DNA from: an uncultured Collinsella sp.
GTDB lineage: Bacteria; Actinomycetota; Coriobacteriia; Coriobacteriales; Coriobacteriaceae
DNA length: 64,000 nt
NCBI GenBank assembly: GCA_900541065.1
Contig: UQIE01000005.1
Span: 1-64,000, forward strand
Direction: 5' to 3'
Positions 26,307 to 34,153 of the stretch are shown piece after piece (the stretch's first letter is position 1; every line of letters begins with the position of its first letter). The translations under genes were made by a program, and so were the position numbers. The notes under the pieces are model-generated. The model ran no database searches and was not told the DNA's origin. It saw only the letters and a list, made by a program, of their open reading frames with translations.

Positions 26307-27044
26307 CTATGCGCCGATGGCGCCACCACAGTATTCGCAGCGCCCACTGGCATCGGGAATGGTGGTTGCACCGCAGAAGGGGCAGGTGACCGCGGTCTTG
26401 GGGGCCTTGGCGGCCACGACGCTGTCGCGCGTCTCCTGGCGCAGCTGTACCAGCGCGTCGCGGACCTCGGTTGCCTGGCGCTTGGCCTCGCGGTATTCGA
26501 TGGAACCGCGCTGATCGATGGTGGAGTCGTTCACGCGCAGGTTGATCTCGGTAAAGTACGGCGTGTTGACGTGGATGGTCAGATTAAAGTCGTAATCCAG
26601 GTCGTAGCGCGGCGGGTTGTAGCTCTCGCGCTCGCCGTCCTTGGTCTCGCGATAAATCTCGGTGCGATGCTCGTCGATATCCATATCGCAGCCGAGTACC
26701 TGTGAGAACTCGATGATGTCGGGATTGGCGTCGCGCCAGCGGCTCTGCGAAGTGATGATCAGCAGGCCCGCGTCTTCGTCGAGCATGATGTTGGTGCGCC
26801 CGGCAGAGAGCGTGCGCGTGGGGTTGAACGAGGCCAGGCGCTCGGCATTGGCCTCGCGGTAGGCGAGTTGCTCGCGGATATCGTCCGCGGTGCTGGAACG
26901 ATAGCCGCCAAAGAAGGGGGAGAGCTTGCCGACGCACTCTTTGCACAGGTAGCCTTCGTTGATCTTGGTCTTCCCCAAAAGTCCCAGCTCGGTACCGCAA
27001 ATCGCGCACTCTTTCTTCTCGAACATCTTGTCAAAGAAGCCCAT
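26307..27044 (-). CDS. DUF4428-like zinc-ribbon protein
   Basis: The 245-residue protein starts with a zinc-binding segment (CAICGTELGLLGKTKINEGYLCKECVGKLSPFF) of the DUF4428 type. The middle is beta-rich (NIMLDEDAGLLIITSQSRWRDANPDII) and the end is a second ribbon CPFCGATTIPDASGRCEYCGG. No membrane segment is visible. It is the first gene of a four-gene minus-strand cluster, with GGGAGG before the start. Its role is unknown; the shared ribbons suggest the cluster proteins form one membrane-associated complex. Confidence 0.75.
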   Translation of the reverse strand: MGFFDKMFEKKECAICGTELGLLGKTKINEGYLCKECVGKLSPFFGGYRSSTADDIREQLAYREANAERLASFNPTRTLSAGRTNIMLDEDAGLLIITSQSRWRDANPDIIEFSQVLGCDMDIDEHRTEIYRETKDGERESYNPPRYDLDYDFNLTIHVNTPYFTEINLRVNDSTIDQRGSIEYREAKRQATEVRDALVQLRQETRDSVVAAKAPKTAVTCPFCGATTIPDASGRCEYCGGAIGA

Positions 27045-27176
27045 GGCTGCCTCCCATCAACAGGTAGCGTGTGTCACTTTTGATGATGGGGGAGTGGGTA
27101 ATTTTTCACGATACCCAGACGGCTCAAGAGGTCTCCACAACTGGGACACATGGCCCATTTTTCATCCCCAGCTAAC

Positions 27177-27248
27177 TTGCGGTGAAATAGTCCCCACATG
27201 ACAGTCTGGGCCGGTCAGCAGGAACTATTTCACCGCAACCGCCGAAGG
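27177..27248. repeat. TTGCGGTGAAATAGT palindromic repeat, copy 1
   Basis: TTGCGGTGAAATAGTCCCC at 27177 faces GGAACTATTTCACCGCAA (27231-27248), about 18-bp arms around a 35-base centre. A second copy lies at 58928-58994. The rest of 27045-27311 shows no gene. Confidence 0.75.
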
Positions 27249-27311
27249 GGGTGGGTTGTGGCGACGGCTGCCTTGGCGGACTTGGACTGTCAGCTATAGA
27301 AGTTCACCGTG

Positions 27312-30080
27312 CTACAGCAGCTCTCCGTGGCGGGCGATATAGCGGCGCTTGGTCAGCTGAGTGAGTGCAATGTAGGCAGCGACGATGCCGATGAGCAGCG
27401 CAAAGAAGCTCGGCGGCAGCGGCATGAGGCCCAGCGCATCGGCGATGGGGCTTGCCGGCAGCCAGGTGACAAGTGCCAGGCCCAGCACGGTGAGCGCGCA
27501 CAGCGCGGGCGCGCCGTGGTCGCGCGGGCTCGGCAGGCGCGGGGAGCGCATCATGTGGATCACGAGCGTCTGCGACCACATGGACTCGACGAACCAGCCA
27601 CTCTGGAAAATCGCCGCAAAGGTCGCCATGCCGGCAACATTGCCCGCGGCGGCAAGCTCGGACCAGCTCGCGCCCACGGCGGCGGGGCACACCGCAAAGA
27701 AGAGCGTGGCGAAGGTCACGATGTCAAACAGCGAGCTTACGGGACCCAGCTCGAGCATAAAGCCCTTGATGGACGCGGCGTCCCAGGCACGCGGGCGGGC
27801 AGTCCAGGCGTCATCGACGGTGTCCCACGGTAGCGCGATGCACACGATCTCATAGACCAGCGACAGCAGTACCAGCTGCAGGGCACTCATGGGCAAAAAC
27901 GGCAAGAACAGGCTCGCGACGGTCACGGACAGCACGTTGCCAAAGTTGGAGCTCACTGTGGTCTTGAGGTACTTGAGCAGGTTGCCGTAGGTGCGGCGGC
28001 CTTCGATGATGCCGCGCTCGAGCACGCCCAGGTCCTTCTGAAGCAAGATGATATCGGCGGATTCCTTGGCAATGTCGACGGCCGAATCGACCGAGATGCC
28101 GCAATCGCTCGCACGCATGGCGGCGGCGTCGTTGATGCCGTCGCCCATAAAGCCCACGGTGTGGCCGAGCAGCTCGCGCATGACGCGCACCAGGCGCGCC
28201 TTCTGCAGCGGCGAGAGCTTGGCGAAGAGGTGGGTTTTCTCGGCGCGCTCGGCAAGCTCGGTGTCATCGAGCGCATCGATCTCGGAGCCGAGCAAGACGT
28301 TGCTCGCGTCGATGCCGATCTGCTCGCAGACGGTGGCGGCGACGCGGTCGTTGTCGCCGGTCAGGACCTTGACCGCCACGCTCTTGGCCTCGAGGGTGGC
28401 GACGGCGCCCGCGGCACTTGCTTTGGGTGGATCGAGGAAGGCCAAAAAACCCATCAGCACCATGTCGCACTCGTCGGCGATGCCAAACTCGCCCACGCAG
28501 CGCGGATCGGTCTTCTGCGCCACGGCAATCACGCGCAGGCCCTCGGCGTTAAGATTGGCGACCTGCTTGCGAATCTGGGCGAGCTTGTCTTCGGCGAGCG
28601 GCCGGGCGATACCGTTGACCTCGACAAAAGAGCAGATCTCGAGCATTTCCTCGGCAGCTCCCTTGGTAACCATCTGGGTTTTGCCTTGGGCGTCGGAGAC
28701 AACTACGCTCAGGCGACGGCGCGAGAAATCGAAGGGAACCTCGTCGACCTTGGTGTAGCGGTCGCGCAGGCTCTGGCCCAGCATGGAATCGGGTGCGACG
28801 GTCGAGGGTGTCACATCGGCACGGTCGATTACGGCCAGGTCGATAAGATTTTTGAGGCCGGTCTGGAAGAAGCTGTTCAAAAACGCATGGCGCAGCACGC
28901 GTGCGTCCTCGTTGCCGTCGGTGTTGAGGTAGCGCTCGAGTACGATGCGGTCTTCGGTGAGGGTGCCGGTCTTGTCGCAGCACAGGACGTCCATGGCGCC
29001 CAGGTTTTGAATCGCCGGCAGCTCCTTGACGATAACCTGGCGACGGGCGAGGTCCTTGGCGCCCTGCGACAGACTCGTGGTCACGATGACGGGGAGCATC
29101 TGCGGCGTGATGCCCACGGCCACGCTCGTGGCGAACAGCAGCGCGTCGATGACGTTGCCCTTGGTCGCGGCATTGATGGCAAAGACGGCCGGCGCCATAA
29201 CGAGCATGAGGCGTACGAGCAACATGGAGACGCTGGAGACGCCGCGGTCAAACGCGCTCTTCTCGCCACGCCCGTTGAGCATCTTGGCGATGCCGCCCAG
29301 GTAGGTGTCCGAGCCGGTGGCAACGACAAGCGCCATGGCGGTGCCGTTTTGCACGGAGGTGCCGGTAAAGACGATGTTCTTGCAGGCAGAGAGCGGCAGT
29401 GCGGAGCCGTCGGCACCCTCGACGATAGTGACGGCGGTGGTCTTCTCGACGGCCTCGCTCTCGCCGGTGAGCGCGGACTCGATCACAAACAGATCGCACG
29501 CGGTGATGATACGGGCATCTGCCGGAACCATATCGCCGGCAGAGAGGCGGATCACATCGCCGGGGACGAGCTCGTCGAAGGGGATCTCGATGCGCTCGCC
29601 GTCGCGCAGAGCGGTGCAGGTGTTGGAGACCAGGTCCTTAAGGGCCTCGGCCGCATTGCCGCTGCGGGCTTCCTGGATAAACTTCATGCCGCCCGATACC
29701 AGCAGCATGATGCCGATGACGATGACCGTGGAGGGGTCGCGCTGCGGCTCGGGCACGGCGAGCACGTCGATATAGAGCGAGACCAGCGCGAGCGCGGCGA
29801 GGATACCGGCGAAGGGATCGATGAACGCGTCGGCGATGCGGCGGGCGAGCGTTTTGGTCGTTGCCTCGATGGTGTTGGCGCCGACGGCGTCCAGGCGCTC
29901 GGCTGCCTGCTTGGCGGTGAGGCCGTTTGCCGTGGCGTCAAGCAGTACGAGAGCGTCATCGGCGCTATGGGTGGTGGCGAATATGGTGTTCTTGGACAGG
30001 CCGGTATGAGCGGCGGGGCGCGCCGTGCGGCGGCGCTTGGAGATAGCTTCGAGTACCGTGGCGGTTTTGAGCATCAGCAT
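27312..30080 (-). CDS. Magnesium-transporting P-type ATPase MgtA
   Basis: The 922-residue protein is a P3-type ATPase. The N-terminal cytoplasmic region holds the cation-ATPase N-terminal domain (GLTAKQAAERLDAVGANTI), the actuator domain has IESALTGESEAVEK, the phosphorylation motif is CDKTGTLTED (Asp about 369), and the hinge reads GFMGDGINDAAAMRASDCGIS. About ten membrane segments include NFGNVLSVTVASLFLPFLPM. It imports Mg2+ using ATP. ATG 30080 is chosen because AAGGAGG lies 5 bases upstream; a longer form to 30131 lacks such a site. A long leader with a small ORF precedes it, suggesting post-initiation control by Mg2+. Confidence 0.95.
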   Translation of the reverse strand: MLMLKTATVLEAISKRRRTARPAAHTGLSKNTIFATTHSADDALVLLDATANGLTAKQAAERLDAVGANTIEATTKTLARRIADAFIDPFAGILAALALVSLYIDVLAVPEPQRDPSTVIVIGIMLLVSGGMKFIQEARSGNAAEALKDLVSNTCTALRDGERIEIPFDELVPGDVIRLSAGDMVPADARIITACDLFVIESALTGESEAVEKTTAVTIVEGADGSALPLSACKNIVFTGTSVQNGTAMALVVATGSDTYLGGIAKMLNGRGEKSAFDRGVSSVSMLLVRLMLVMAPAVFAINAATKGNVIDALLFATSVAVGITPQMLPVIVTTSLSQGAKDLARRQVIVKELPAIQNLGAMDVLCCDKTGTLTEDRIVLERYLNTDGNEDARVLRHAFLNSFFQTGLKNLIDLAVIDRADVTPSTVAPDSMLGQSLRDRYTKVDEVPFDFSRRRLSVVVSDAQGKTQMVTKGAAEEMLEICSFVEVNGIARPLAEDKLAQIRKQVANLNAEGLRVIAVAQKTDPRCVGEFGIADECDMVLMGFLAFLDPPKASAAGAVATLEAKSVAVKVLTGDNDRVAATVCEQIGIDASNVLLGSEIDALDDTELAERAEKTHLFAKLSPLQKARLVRVMRELLGHTVGFMGDGINDAAAMRASDCGISVDSAVDIAKESADIILLQKDLGVLERGIIEGRRTYGNLLKYLKTTVSSNFGNVLSVTVASLFLPFLPMSALQLVLLSLVYEIVCIALPWDTVDDAWTARPRAWDAASIKGFMLELGPVSSLFDIVTFATLFFAVCPAAVGASWSELAAAGNVAGMATFAAIFQSGWFVESMWSQTLVIHMMRSPRLPSPRDHGAPALCALTVLGLALVTWLPASPIADALGLMPLPPSFFALLIGIVAAYIALTQLTKRRYIARHGELL

Positions 30081-30164
30081 AGGGTCCTCCTTGTTGAAGG
30101 GAGTTAGCGTACGTGTCGTATTGAGTTGCAAAAAAACCTAGATGTCGCTCACGTCAAGCTCACG

Positions 30165-30201
30165 AACCACCACAAAGGGGACAGGCACCTTTGTGGTGGT
30201 T
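30165..30201. repeat. CCACAAAGG palindromic repeat, copy 2 (in mgtA leader)
   Basis: AACCACCACAAAGG (30165-30178) pairs perfectly with CCTTTGTGGTGGTT (30188-30201). The central 27 bases equal the reverse complement of 16683-16709. It sits in the transcribed leader between the small ORF and mgtA. Confidence 0.75.
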
Positions 30202-30222
30202 TTGACGATCTGTTGTTGGTGG

Positions 30223-30294
30223 TTATGCGGATGCGGAGTCCTCGCGGCGTGCCGAGGGCGACATGCAGGTTTTTCGACTAGGACTGCCTTCCAT
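30223..30294 (-). CDS. Candidate 23-residue leader peptide upstream of mgtA
   Basis: This small ORF begins MEGSPSRKTC and ends ARREDSASA. It has an almost ideal AAGGAGG site 5-6 bases before its ATG, stronger than that of many genes here, and lies between a good promoter (30361-30389) and mgtA. Enteric mgtA uses a short peptide, mgtL, whose translation reports Mg2+; by analogy this may be a leader peptide, but no sequence homology is claimed. Coding bias cannot be tested at this length. Confidence 0.4.
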   Translation of the reverse strand: MEGSPSRKTCMSPSARREDSASA

Positions 30295-30360
30295 GGCACA
30301 CCTCCTTAAGGCCGGGCGCAGCGCGCTTTGGGTATCTCGTACCCGCTTTAATCCGCCCGT

Positions 30361-30389
30361 ATTCTTGATGAGGGGGTTTGAAATGTCAA
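30361..30389 (-). promoter_or_regulatory. Candidate mgtA promoter
   Basis: On the minus strand TTGACA (30389-30384) and AAGAAT (30366-30361) are spaced by 17 bp. The -35 box lies in a GGGGGTT/AACCCCC palindrome (30372-30394). Transcription from here would give a leader of about 270 bases before mgtA. Confidence 0.55.
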
Positions 30390-30520
30390 CCCCCATTGTT
30401 CGGAAAACCATTCCCCCTGACAAAGCCTTTACAGAATGCCGCGGTCTCAAAGCGCGCCCGCATCGACGTCCTACCTGCGCTAAACTGTGAAGCACGTACG
30501 CGATTACGAGAGGAGCCCGC

Positions 30521-31201
30521 ATGGAGGCTTACAAGCAAGAGTTCATCAAGTTTATGGTTGAGTCCGACGTTCTTAAGTTCGGCAGCTTTACGCTCAAGAG
30601 CGGCCGCCAGTCCCCGTTTTTTATGAACGCCGGCGCTTACGTGACGGGCTACCAGCTCAAGAAGCTGGGCGAGTATTACGCCCAGGCCATTCACGATAAC
30701 TTTGGCGACGACTTTGACGTGCTGTTTGGGCCGGCCTACAAGGGCATTCCCCTGGCCGTCGTGACCGCAATTGCCTACCACGAGCTGTACGGCAAGGAGG
30801 TCAAGTACTGCTGCGACCGCAAGGAGGCTAAGGACCACGGTGCCGACAAGGGCAACCTGCTGGGCTACGAGCCCCAGGACGGCGACCGCGTGGTCATGGT
30901 CGAGGACGTCACCACCAGCGGCAAGTCCATCGACGAGACCTATCCCAAGGTCAAGGCTGCTGCCGACGTCGAAATCAAGGGCCTGATCGTGTCCCTCAAC
31001 CGCATGGAGGTCGGCAAGGGTGGCGTGACCACCGCGCAGAAGGAGATCGAGGCCAAGTACGGTTTCCCCGTCGCGAGCATCGTCTCCATGGCCGAGGTCG
31101 TCGAGACCCTCTACAACCACGAGATCGACGGCAAGATCGTCATCGACGACGAGCTCAAGGCCGCCATCGACGTCTACTACGAGCAGTACGGAGCACGCTA
31201 G
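30521..31201 (+). CDS. Orotate phosphoribosyltransferase PyrE
   Basis: The 226-residue protein has the PRPP-binding motif VVMVEDVTTSGKSI and the OPRTase pattern FGSFTLKSGRQSPFFMNAG, followed by LFGPAYKGIPLAV. It converts orotate and PRPP to orotidine 5-phosphate in pyrimidine synthesis. GAGAGGA precedes the ATG. It stands alone rather than in a pyr operon. The region between mgtA and pyrE (30295-30520) holds no other gene. Its stop codon is embedded in the first hairpin of a 169-bp structured repeat. Confidence 0.96.
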   Translation: MEAYKQEFIKFMVESDVLKFGSFTLKSGRQSPFFMNAGAYVTGYQLKKLGEYYAQAIHDNFGDDFDVLFGPAYKGIPLAVVTAIAYHELYGKEVKYCCDRKEAKDHGADKGNLLGYEPQDGDRVVMVEDVTTSGKSIDETYPKVKAAADVEIKGLIVSLNRMEVGKGGVTTAQKEIEAKYGFPVASIVSMAEVVETLYNHEIDGKIVIDDELKAAIDVYYEQYGAR

Positions 31202-31369
31202 TTACGGCGTTTTACCAAACGCCGTAACTGCTCGACGCTGTGCGCCGCCCAGGGCGACAATTTGTCATTCAAAAGGCGAGGCATGACCAGAAGGTCAATG
31301 CCTCGCCTTTTTCATGCCAACTTGTTCGCCCTGGACGCCGCTCGCTGTCCGTCCTCTACCTGCGGCGTT
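31201..31369. repeat. 169-bp structured repeat, copy 1
   Basis: It aligns without gaps to 33682-33850, differing at about ten positions. It holds a 13-bp stem (31200-31212/31217-31229), a terminator-like stem (31272-31284/31298-31310 with U tract) and an outer pairing of CCAGGGCGACAA with TTGTTCGCCCTGG. Several differences between the copies are compensatory (A:T to G:C at 31204/31225; G:C to A:T in the outer stem), which supports conserved RNA or DNA structure. It follows pyrE and can act as its terminator. Confidence 0.8.
31272..31312 (+). terminator. Terminator within structured repeat copy 1
   Basis: AAAGGCGAGGCAT pairs with ATGCCTCGCCTTT over 13 bp, with an inner GACC/GGTC stem and a U tract at 31308-31312. 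Confidence 0.75.
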
Positions 31370-31607
31370 GTCTTGATCCGGATGGGTAGTCACCTTGCTC
31401 GCTCTGGCGGGCTTTCGCTGTCGTTGCCAAGGCATTGGCACTTGGGGACGTTCCTTTTGTGCCGGCACCCAGGGACAGTCCTTGCGCCAGTCTCTTGACT
31501 AGTCATTGGGGACGTTCTTGTTTGACTAGTCGTTTAAGAACGTCCCCAATGACTACCCAATGACTACTTGCTCTCGTTAGATAGGCGTCCGAGAACCACG
31601 CTCGTCG
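31370..31607. other. Gene-free stretch with a GGGGACGTTC palindrome
   Basis: AGTCATTGGGGACGTTCTT (31501-31519) and its perfect complement (31536-31554) form 19-bp arms. Fragments of the same word (TTGGGGACGTTCC) recur at 31442 and 33875-33890. No gene is supported. Confidence 0.6.
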
Positions 31608-32171
31608 CTACTTGAGTCCGGGGAGGCGGGTGTAGGGGAACGAGCGCTCTAGGAATTCGGCGCAGCGGGCGTAGTCTTTGGCGAAGTAGCTGCTGTAGAG
31701 CGAATCGAGCACGTATTGCACGGCGATGTGGCTGGCGAACTGCGTGATGCGATGCGTCATGCTCTCGTGGTCACTCACCGTAAGGTAGGCGGCAAAGCCA
31801 GGGTGAATGCGCGCGCAATAAGGCGTGCCGACAACGATGACCGGGACATGCCGACTGCTGAGGATCGGCAAGATGTCCTTGAGGTTGGGGGCAAGGCCGC
31901 TGTAGGAGATGACGATTGCCACATGGTCGGCGCCCGAGGCGAGCGCCGTACGCACCTGGGCCTCGCCACCGTTGTGGCACGTCGCGCTTTTGCCGGCGGA
32001 GAGCAGGCGATCGCGGAACATTCCCGCTGGATAGAGGTTGTGCGAGCCCGTGTAGATGTCGACCTGTCGGGTGTTCGCGATGAGCTTGGCGGCGTGGTCA
32101 AGCTGCGTGGGGTCGAGCAACTCCTGCGTTTCGGCCAGCGTGGTCTGGTAGAGCCCCTCCATGCGCTCCAT
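31608..32171 (-). CDS. SIS-domain protein, RpiR-like without its DNA-binding domain
   Basis: The 187-residue protein consists almost only of a SIS sugar-phosphate-binding domain (VDIYTGSHNLYPAGMFRDRLLSAGKSAT, VAIVISYSGLAPNLKDILPIL, VPVIVVGTPYCARIHPGFAAYLTV). MurR/RpiR regulators of about 280 residues have an N-terminal HTH before such a domain. None is encoded here in any frame of the 177 bases up to the divergent crr gene, so it is either a truncated regulator or a stand-alone SIS protein. The start has only a weak ribosome site. Its position beside crr suggests a former role in PTS or sugar control. Confidence 0.6.
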   Translation of the reverse strand: MERMEGLYQTTLAETQELLDPTQLDHAAKLIANTRQVDIYTGSHNLYPAGMFRDRLLSAGKSATCHNGGEAQVRTALASGADHVAIVISYSGLAPNLKDILPILSSRHVPVIVVGTPYCARIHPGFAAYLTVSDHESMTHRITQFASHIAVQYVLDSLYSSYFAKDYARCAEFLERSFPYTRLPGLK

Positions 32172-32270
32172 AACCTGCGCAGGCGATACTCAGCTTATCG
32201 ACCCGCGATGCAAAGGAGATGCTCATCCCACGAGTACTACCGGGAAGGGCTCTCGATTCGAGCTCTTACC

Positions 32271-32299
32271 TTAGCAATTTGGCCATTTGGCACTATAAT
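32271..32299 (+). promoter_or_regulatory. Promoter of the EIIA(Glc) gene
   Basis: TTAGCA (32271-32276) and a consensus TATAAT (32294-32299) are spaced by 17 bp, about 50 bases before the crr start. Confidence 0.6.
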
Positions 32300-32348
32300 C
32301 ACCATAGGCATGCGCATAACGTTGCGCTTAATCAAGAGGAGAAAACGT

Positions 32349-32885
32349 ATGGGTCTGTTTGACATGTTCAAGAAGAAGGCTGAGCCCGCGGCTGCCGCTG
32401 CTCCTGCCTCCATCTCTACTTCTGCCGGCGCCGACGTGCTGTGCTCGCCCGTCAAGGGCAAGGTCATCAAGATGGCCGACGTGCCCGATCCCGTCTTTAG
32501 CGGCGAGGTGCTGGGCAAGGGCTGCGCCGTGTGGCCCGAGGACGATCTGGTCTACGCTCCCTGCGACGGCAAAGTGACCGTCACCATGGGTCACGCCGTG
32601 GGCCTGCAGTCCGATAGCGGCATCGAGGTTTTGGTGCACGTTGGCGTCGATACCGTTAACATGAACGGCGACGGCTTCGAGGGCTTCGTCAAGGCTGACG
32701 ATGTCGTTAAGGCTGGCCAGCCCATGCTCAAGATCGACCGCGCCAAGATCGCCGCTGCCGGCTACAAGGACTGCGTCGTCGTGGCTGTGTCCAACACCGC
32801 CGAGTTCGCCGACGTCGAGCTCGCCGTCGAGGCTGAGTCTGCCGTTGCTGCTGGTGACGCCATCGTTAAGGTCGTTCGCAAGTAA
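32349..32885 (+). CDS. PTS glucose-type EIIA, stand-alone
   Basis: The 178-residue protein has a short amphipathic N-terminus (MGLFDMFKKK), an Ala/Pro linker and an EIIA-Glc domain with the two active-site histidines at about 82 (MGHAVGLQSDSG) and 97 (VLVHVGVDTVNMNGDGF, the phosphorylated one). It accepts phosphate from HPr and passes it to EIIB domains. The EIIBC at 5906 lacks an EIIA, so this protein may serve it as well as other permeases. GAGGAGA precedes the ATG; an upstream extension through the SIS-gene region is rejected. A good terminator follows. Confidence 0.93.
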   Translation: MGLFDMFKKKAEPAAAAAPASISTSAGADVLCSPVKGKVIKMADVPDPVFSGEVLGKGCAVWPEDDLVYAPCDGKVTVTMGHAVGLQSDSGIEVLVHVGVDTVNMNGDGFEGFVKADDVVKAGQPMLKIDRAKIAAAGYKDCVVVAVSNTAEFADVELAVEAESAVAAGDAIVKVVRK

Positions 32886-32910
32886 GCCGCGGCAACATAA
32901 GGGTGTTTTG

Positions 32911-32942
32911 GGGTGGTCGAATCGTTCGACCACCCTTTTTTA
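32911..32942 (+). terminator. Terminator after the EIIA(Glc) gene
   Basis: GGGTGGTCGAA (32911-32921) and TTCGACCACCC (32925-32935) form an 11-bp stem with a 3-base loop, followed by seven U residues. Confidence 0.92.
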
Positions 32943-33120
32943 TTACAATGCGGCGGAGCGTTTTATTGCGCGTTGGGCGGACCGGTAAACCGTTCGGACG
33001 TTAAATCGAGCCGACTGCGCCTTTGCTTTGCCGGGGGTGTTCGTTAGCGGCTAGTATGGCCTTATTGTTACGACGTGCACCGCGTCGGGAAGCGCGGTGC
33101 CGCTTGTTGGGAGGAATGTC

Positions 33121-33678
33121 ATGAAGAAGAAGCTGCTGTTTGCGCCCCTGATGGCTGTTCTGGTCGCGTGCGTGGTTGTGCTTTCCGGCTGCGGAGGTCC
33201 TTCGGTTGAGGAGCTTATCACCGAGGATCTTACGACGCAGTTTGACGAGGTCAAGAACGGTGGCGACGACTTCCTCGCCGGCCTGGAAGAGGCCTCGGGC
33301 GACGAGTTCGAGCAGCTGGGCATCGATCCCAAGGAGTACGCTAAGAGCTATCTCGAGGGCTTTGACTACAAGATCGGCGACGTGACGGTCGACGAGGACA
33401 AGGGTACCGCAACTGCCGAGGTCACCATTACCTGCAAGTCCATGAACCAGATCGTTGAGGATTTTGCCACCCAGTATCAGGAGAAGGTCGCCGCGCTCGA
33501 TTCGATGCCTTCCGATGACGAGCTGTACAAGATGGCCGGTCAGGTTATGGTCGATGTGACCAAGGCTGCTAAGACCAAGGACACCAAGGTCACCTTCAAG
33601 TACTCCTGCAATGACGACGGCGAGTGGTCTGCTGACGATTCCGCAACCAACGAGATGATGAATGCCATGATGAGCTAG
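33121..33678 (+). CDS. Small lipoprotein of unknown function
   Basis: The 185-residue protein has a lipoprotein signal (KKKLLFAPLMAVLVACVVV then lipobox LSGC at Cys23). The mature part is acidic and mostly helical-looking (VEELITEDLTTQFDEVKNGG, QLGIDPKEYAKSYLEGFDYKIGDVTVDEDKGTATAEVTI). Its layout matches lipoproteins of Coriobacteriia and Firmicutes with a DUF4854-like or DUF5105-like domain, but I do not assign a family. GGGAGGA lies 6 bases before ATG 33121. It stands alone, followed by copy 2 of the structured repeat. Confidence 0.75.
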   Translation: MKKKLLFAPLMAVLVACVVVLSGCGGPSVEELITEDLTTQFDEVKNGGDDFLAGLEEASGDEFEQLGIDPKEYAKSYLEGFDYKIGDVTVDEDKGTATAEVTITCKSMNQIVEDFATQYQEKVAALDSMPSDDELYKMAGQVMVDVTKAAKTKDTKVTFKYSCNDDGEWSADDSATNEMMNAMMS

Positions 33679-33681
33679 GGA

Positions 33682-33850
33682 GTTGCGGCGTTTTACCAAA
33701 CGCCGCAACTGCTCGACGCTGCGCGCCGCCCAGGACGACAATTTGTCATTCAAAAGGCGAGACATGACCAGAAGGTCTATGCCTCGCCTTTTTCATGCCA
33801 ACTTGTTCGTCCTGGACGTCGCTCGCTGTCCGTCCTCTACCTGCGGCATT
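33682..33850. repeat. 169-bp structured repeat, copy 2
   Basis: It is a gap-free homologue of 31201-31369 with compensatory changes in its stems. It begins 4 bases after the lipoprotein stop and can act as its terminator. Confidence 0.8.
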
Positions 33851-34153
33851 GCCATGGTAGTCATTGGGGCGGCACTTGGGGACGTTCCTTTTCTGCCGGC
33901 AGTTGGGGACACTCCTTGCACCAGCGTTGCATCGAATGCTCGGGAAAATGCGAGCCGGTATTTGGGCGAATAATGGGTCGCGGTTTCCGGATGGGGTGGG
34001 TTGCGGAAAGCGCGACCCGGAATATTGCTCTGAAACGGGATGCGGTTTCCCCGATGGGGCTCAAGCGGAAAGCGCATCCCATTCCGGAGCTCCAAAACGG
34101 GATGCGCTTTCCGTGCGGAAGAATTGTCGCAGCTACGTTAAGCGGCGGCTCCG
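33851..34153. repeat. Tandem GGGATGCG/CGGAAAGC hairpin cluster
   Basis: Three related palindromes follow one another: 33975-33989 with 34004-34018 (one mismatch), 34037-34050 with 34067-34080, and 34067-34080 with its exact complement 34099-34112. The middle arm can pair with either neighbour. A diverged copy is at 59521-59568. No gene is present in this stretch. Confidence 0.65.

Noticed and set aside
30295..30520. Riboswitch upstream of pyrE or an M-box before mgtA
   Set aside because: The hairpins present do not match a known riboswitch core that I can identify by eye.
31716..32348. N-terminal extension of the EIIA(Glc) protein
   Set aside because: It overlaps the opposite-strand SIS gene and includes the promoter TATAAT; ATG 32349 with GAGGAGA is far better.
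32172..32348. Frameshifted HTH of the SIS/RpiR-like gene
   Set aside because: All three minus-strand frames were read; none resembles an RpiR helix-turn-helix, so a simple frameshift does not explain its absence.
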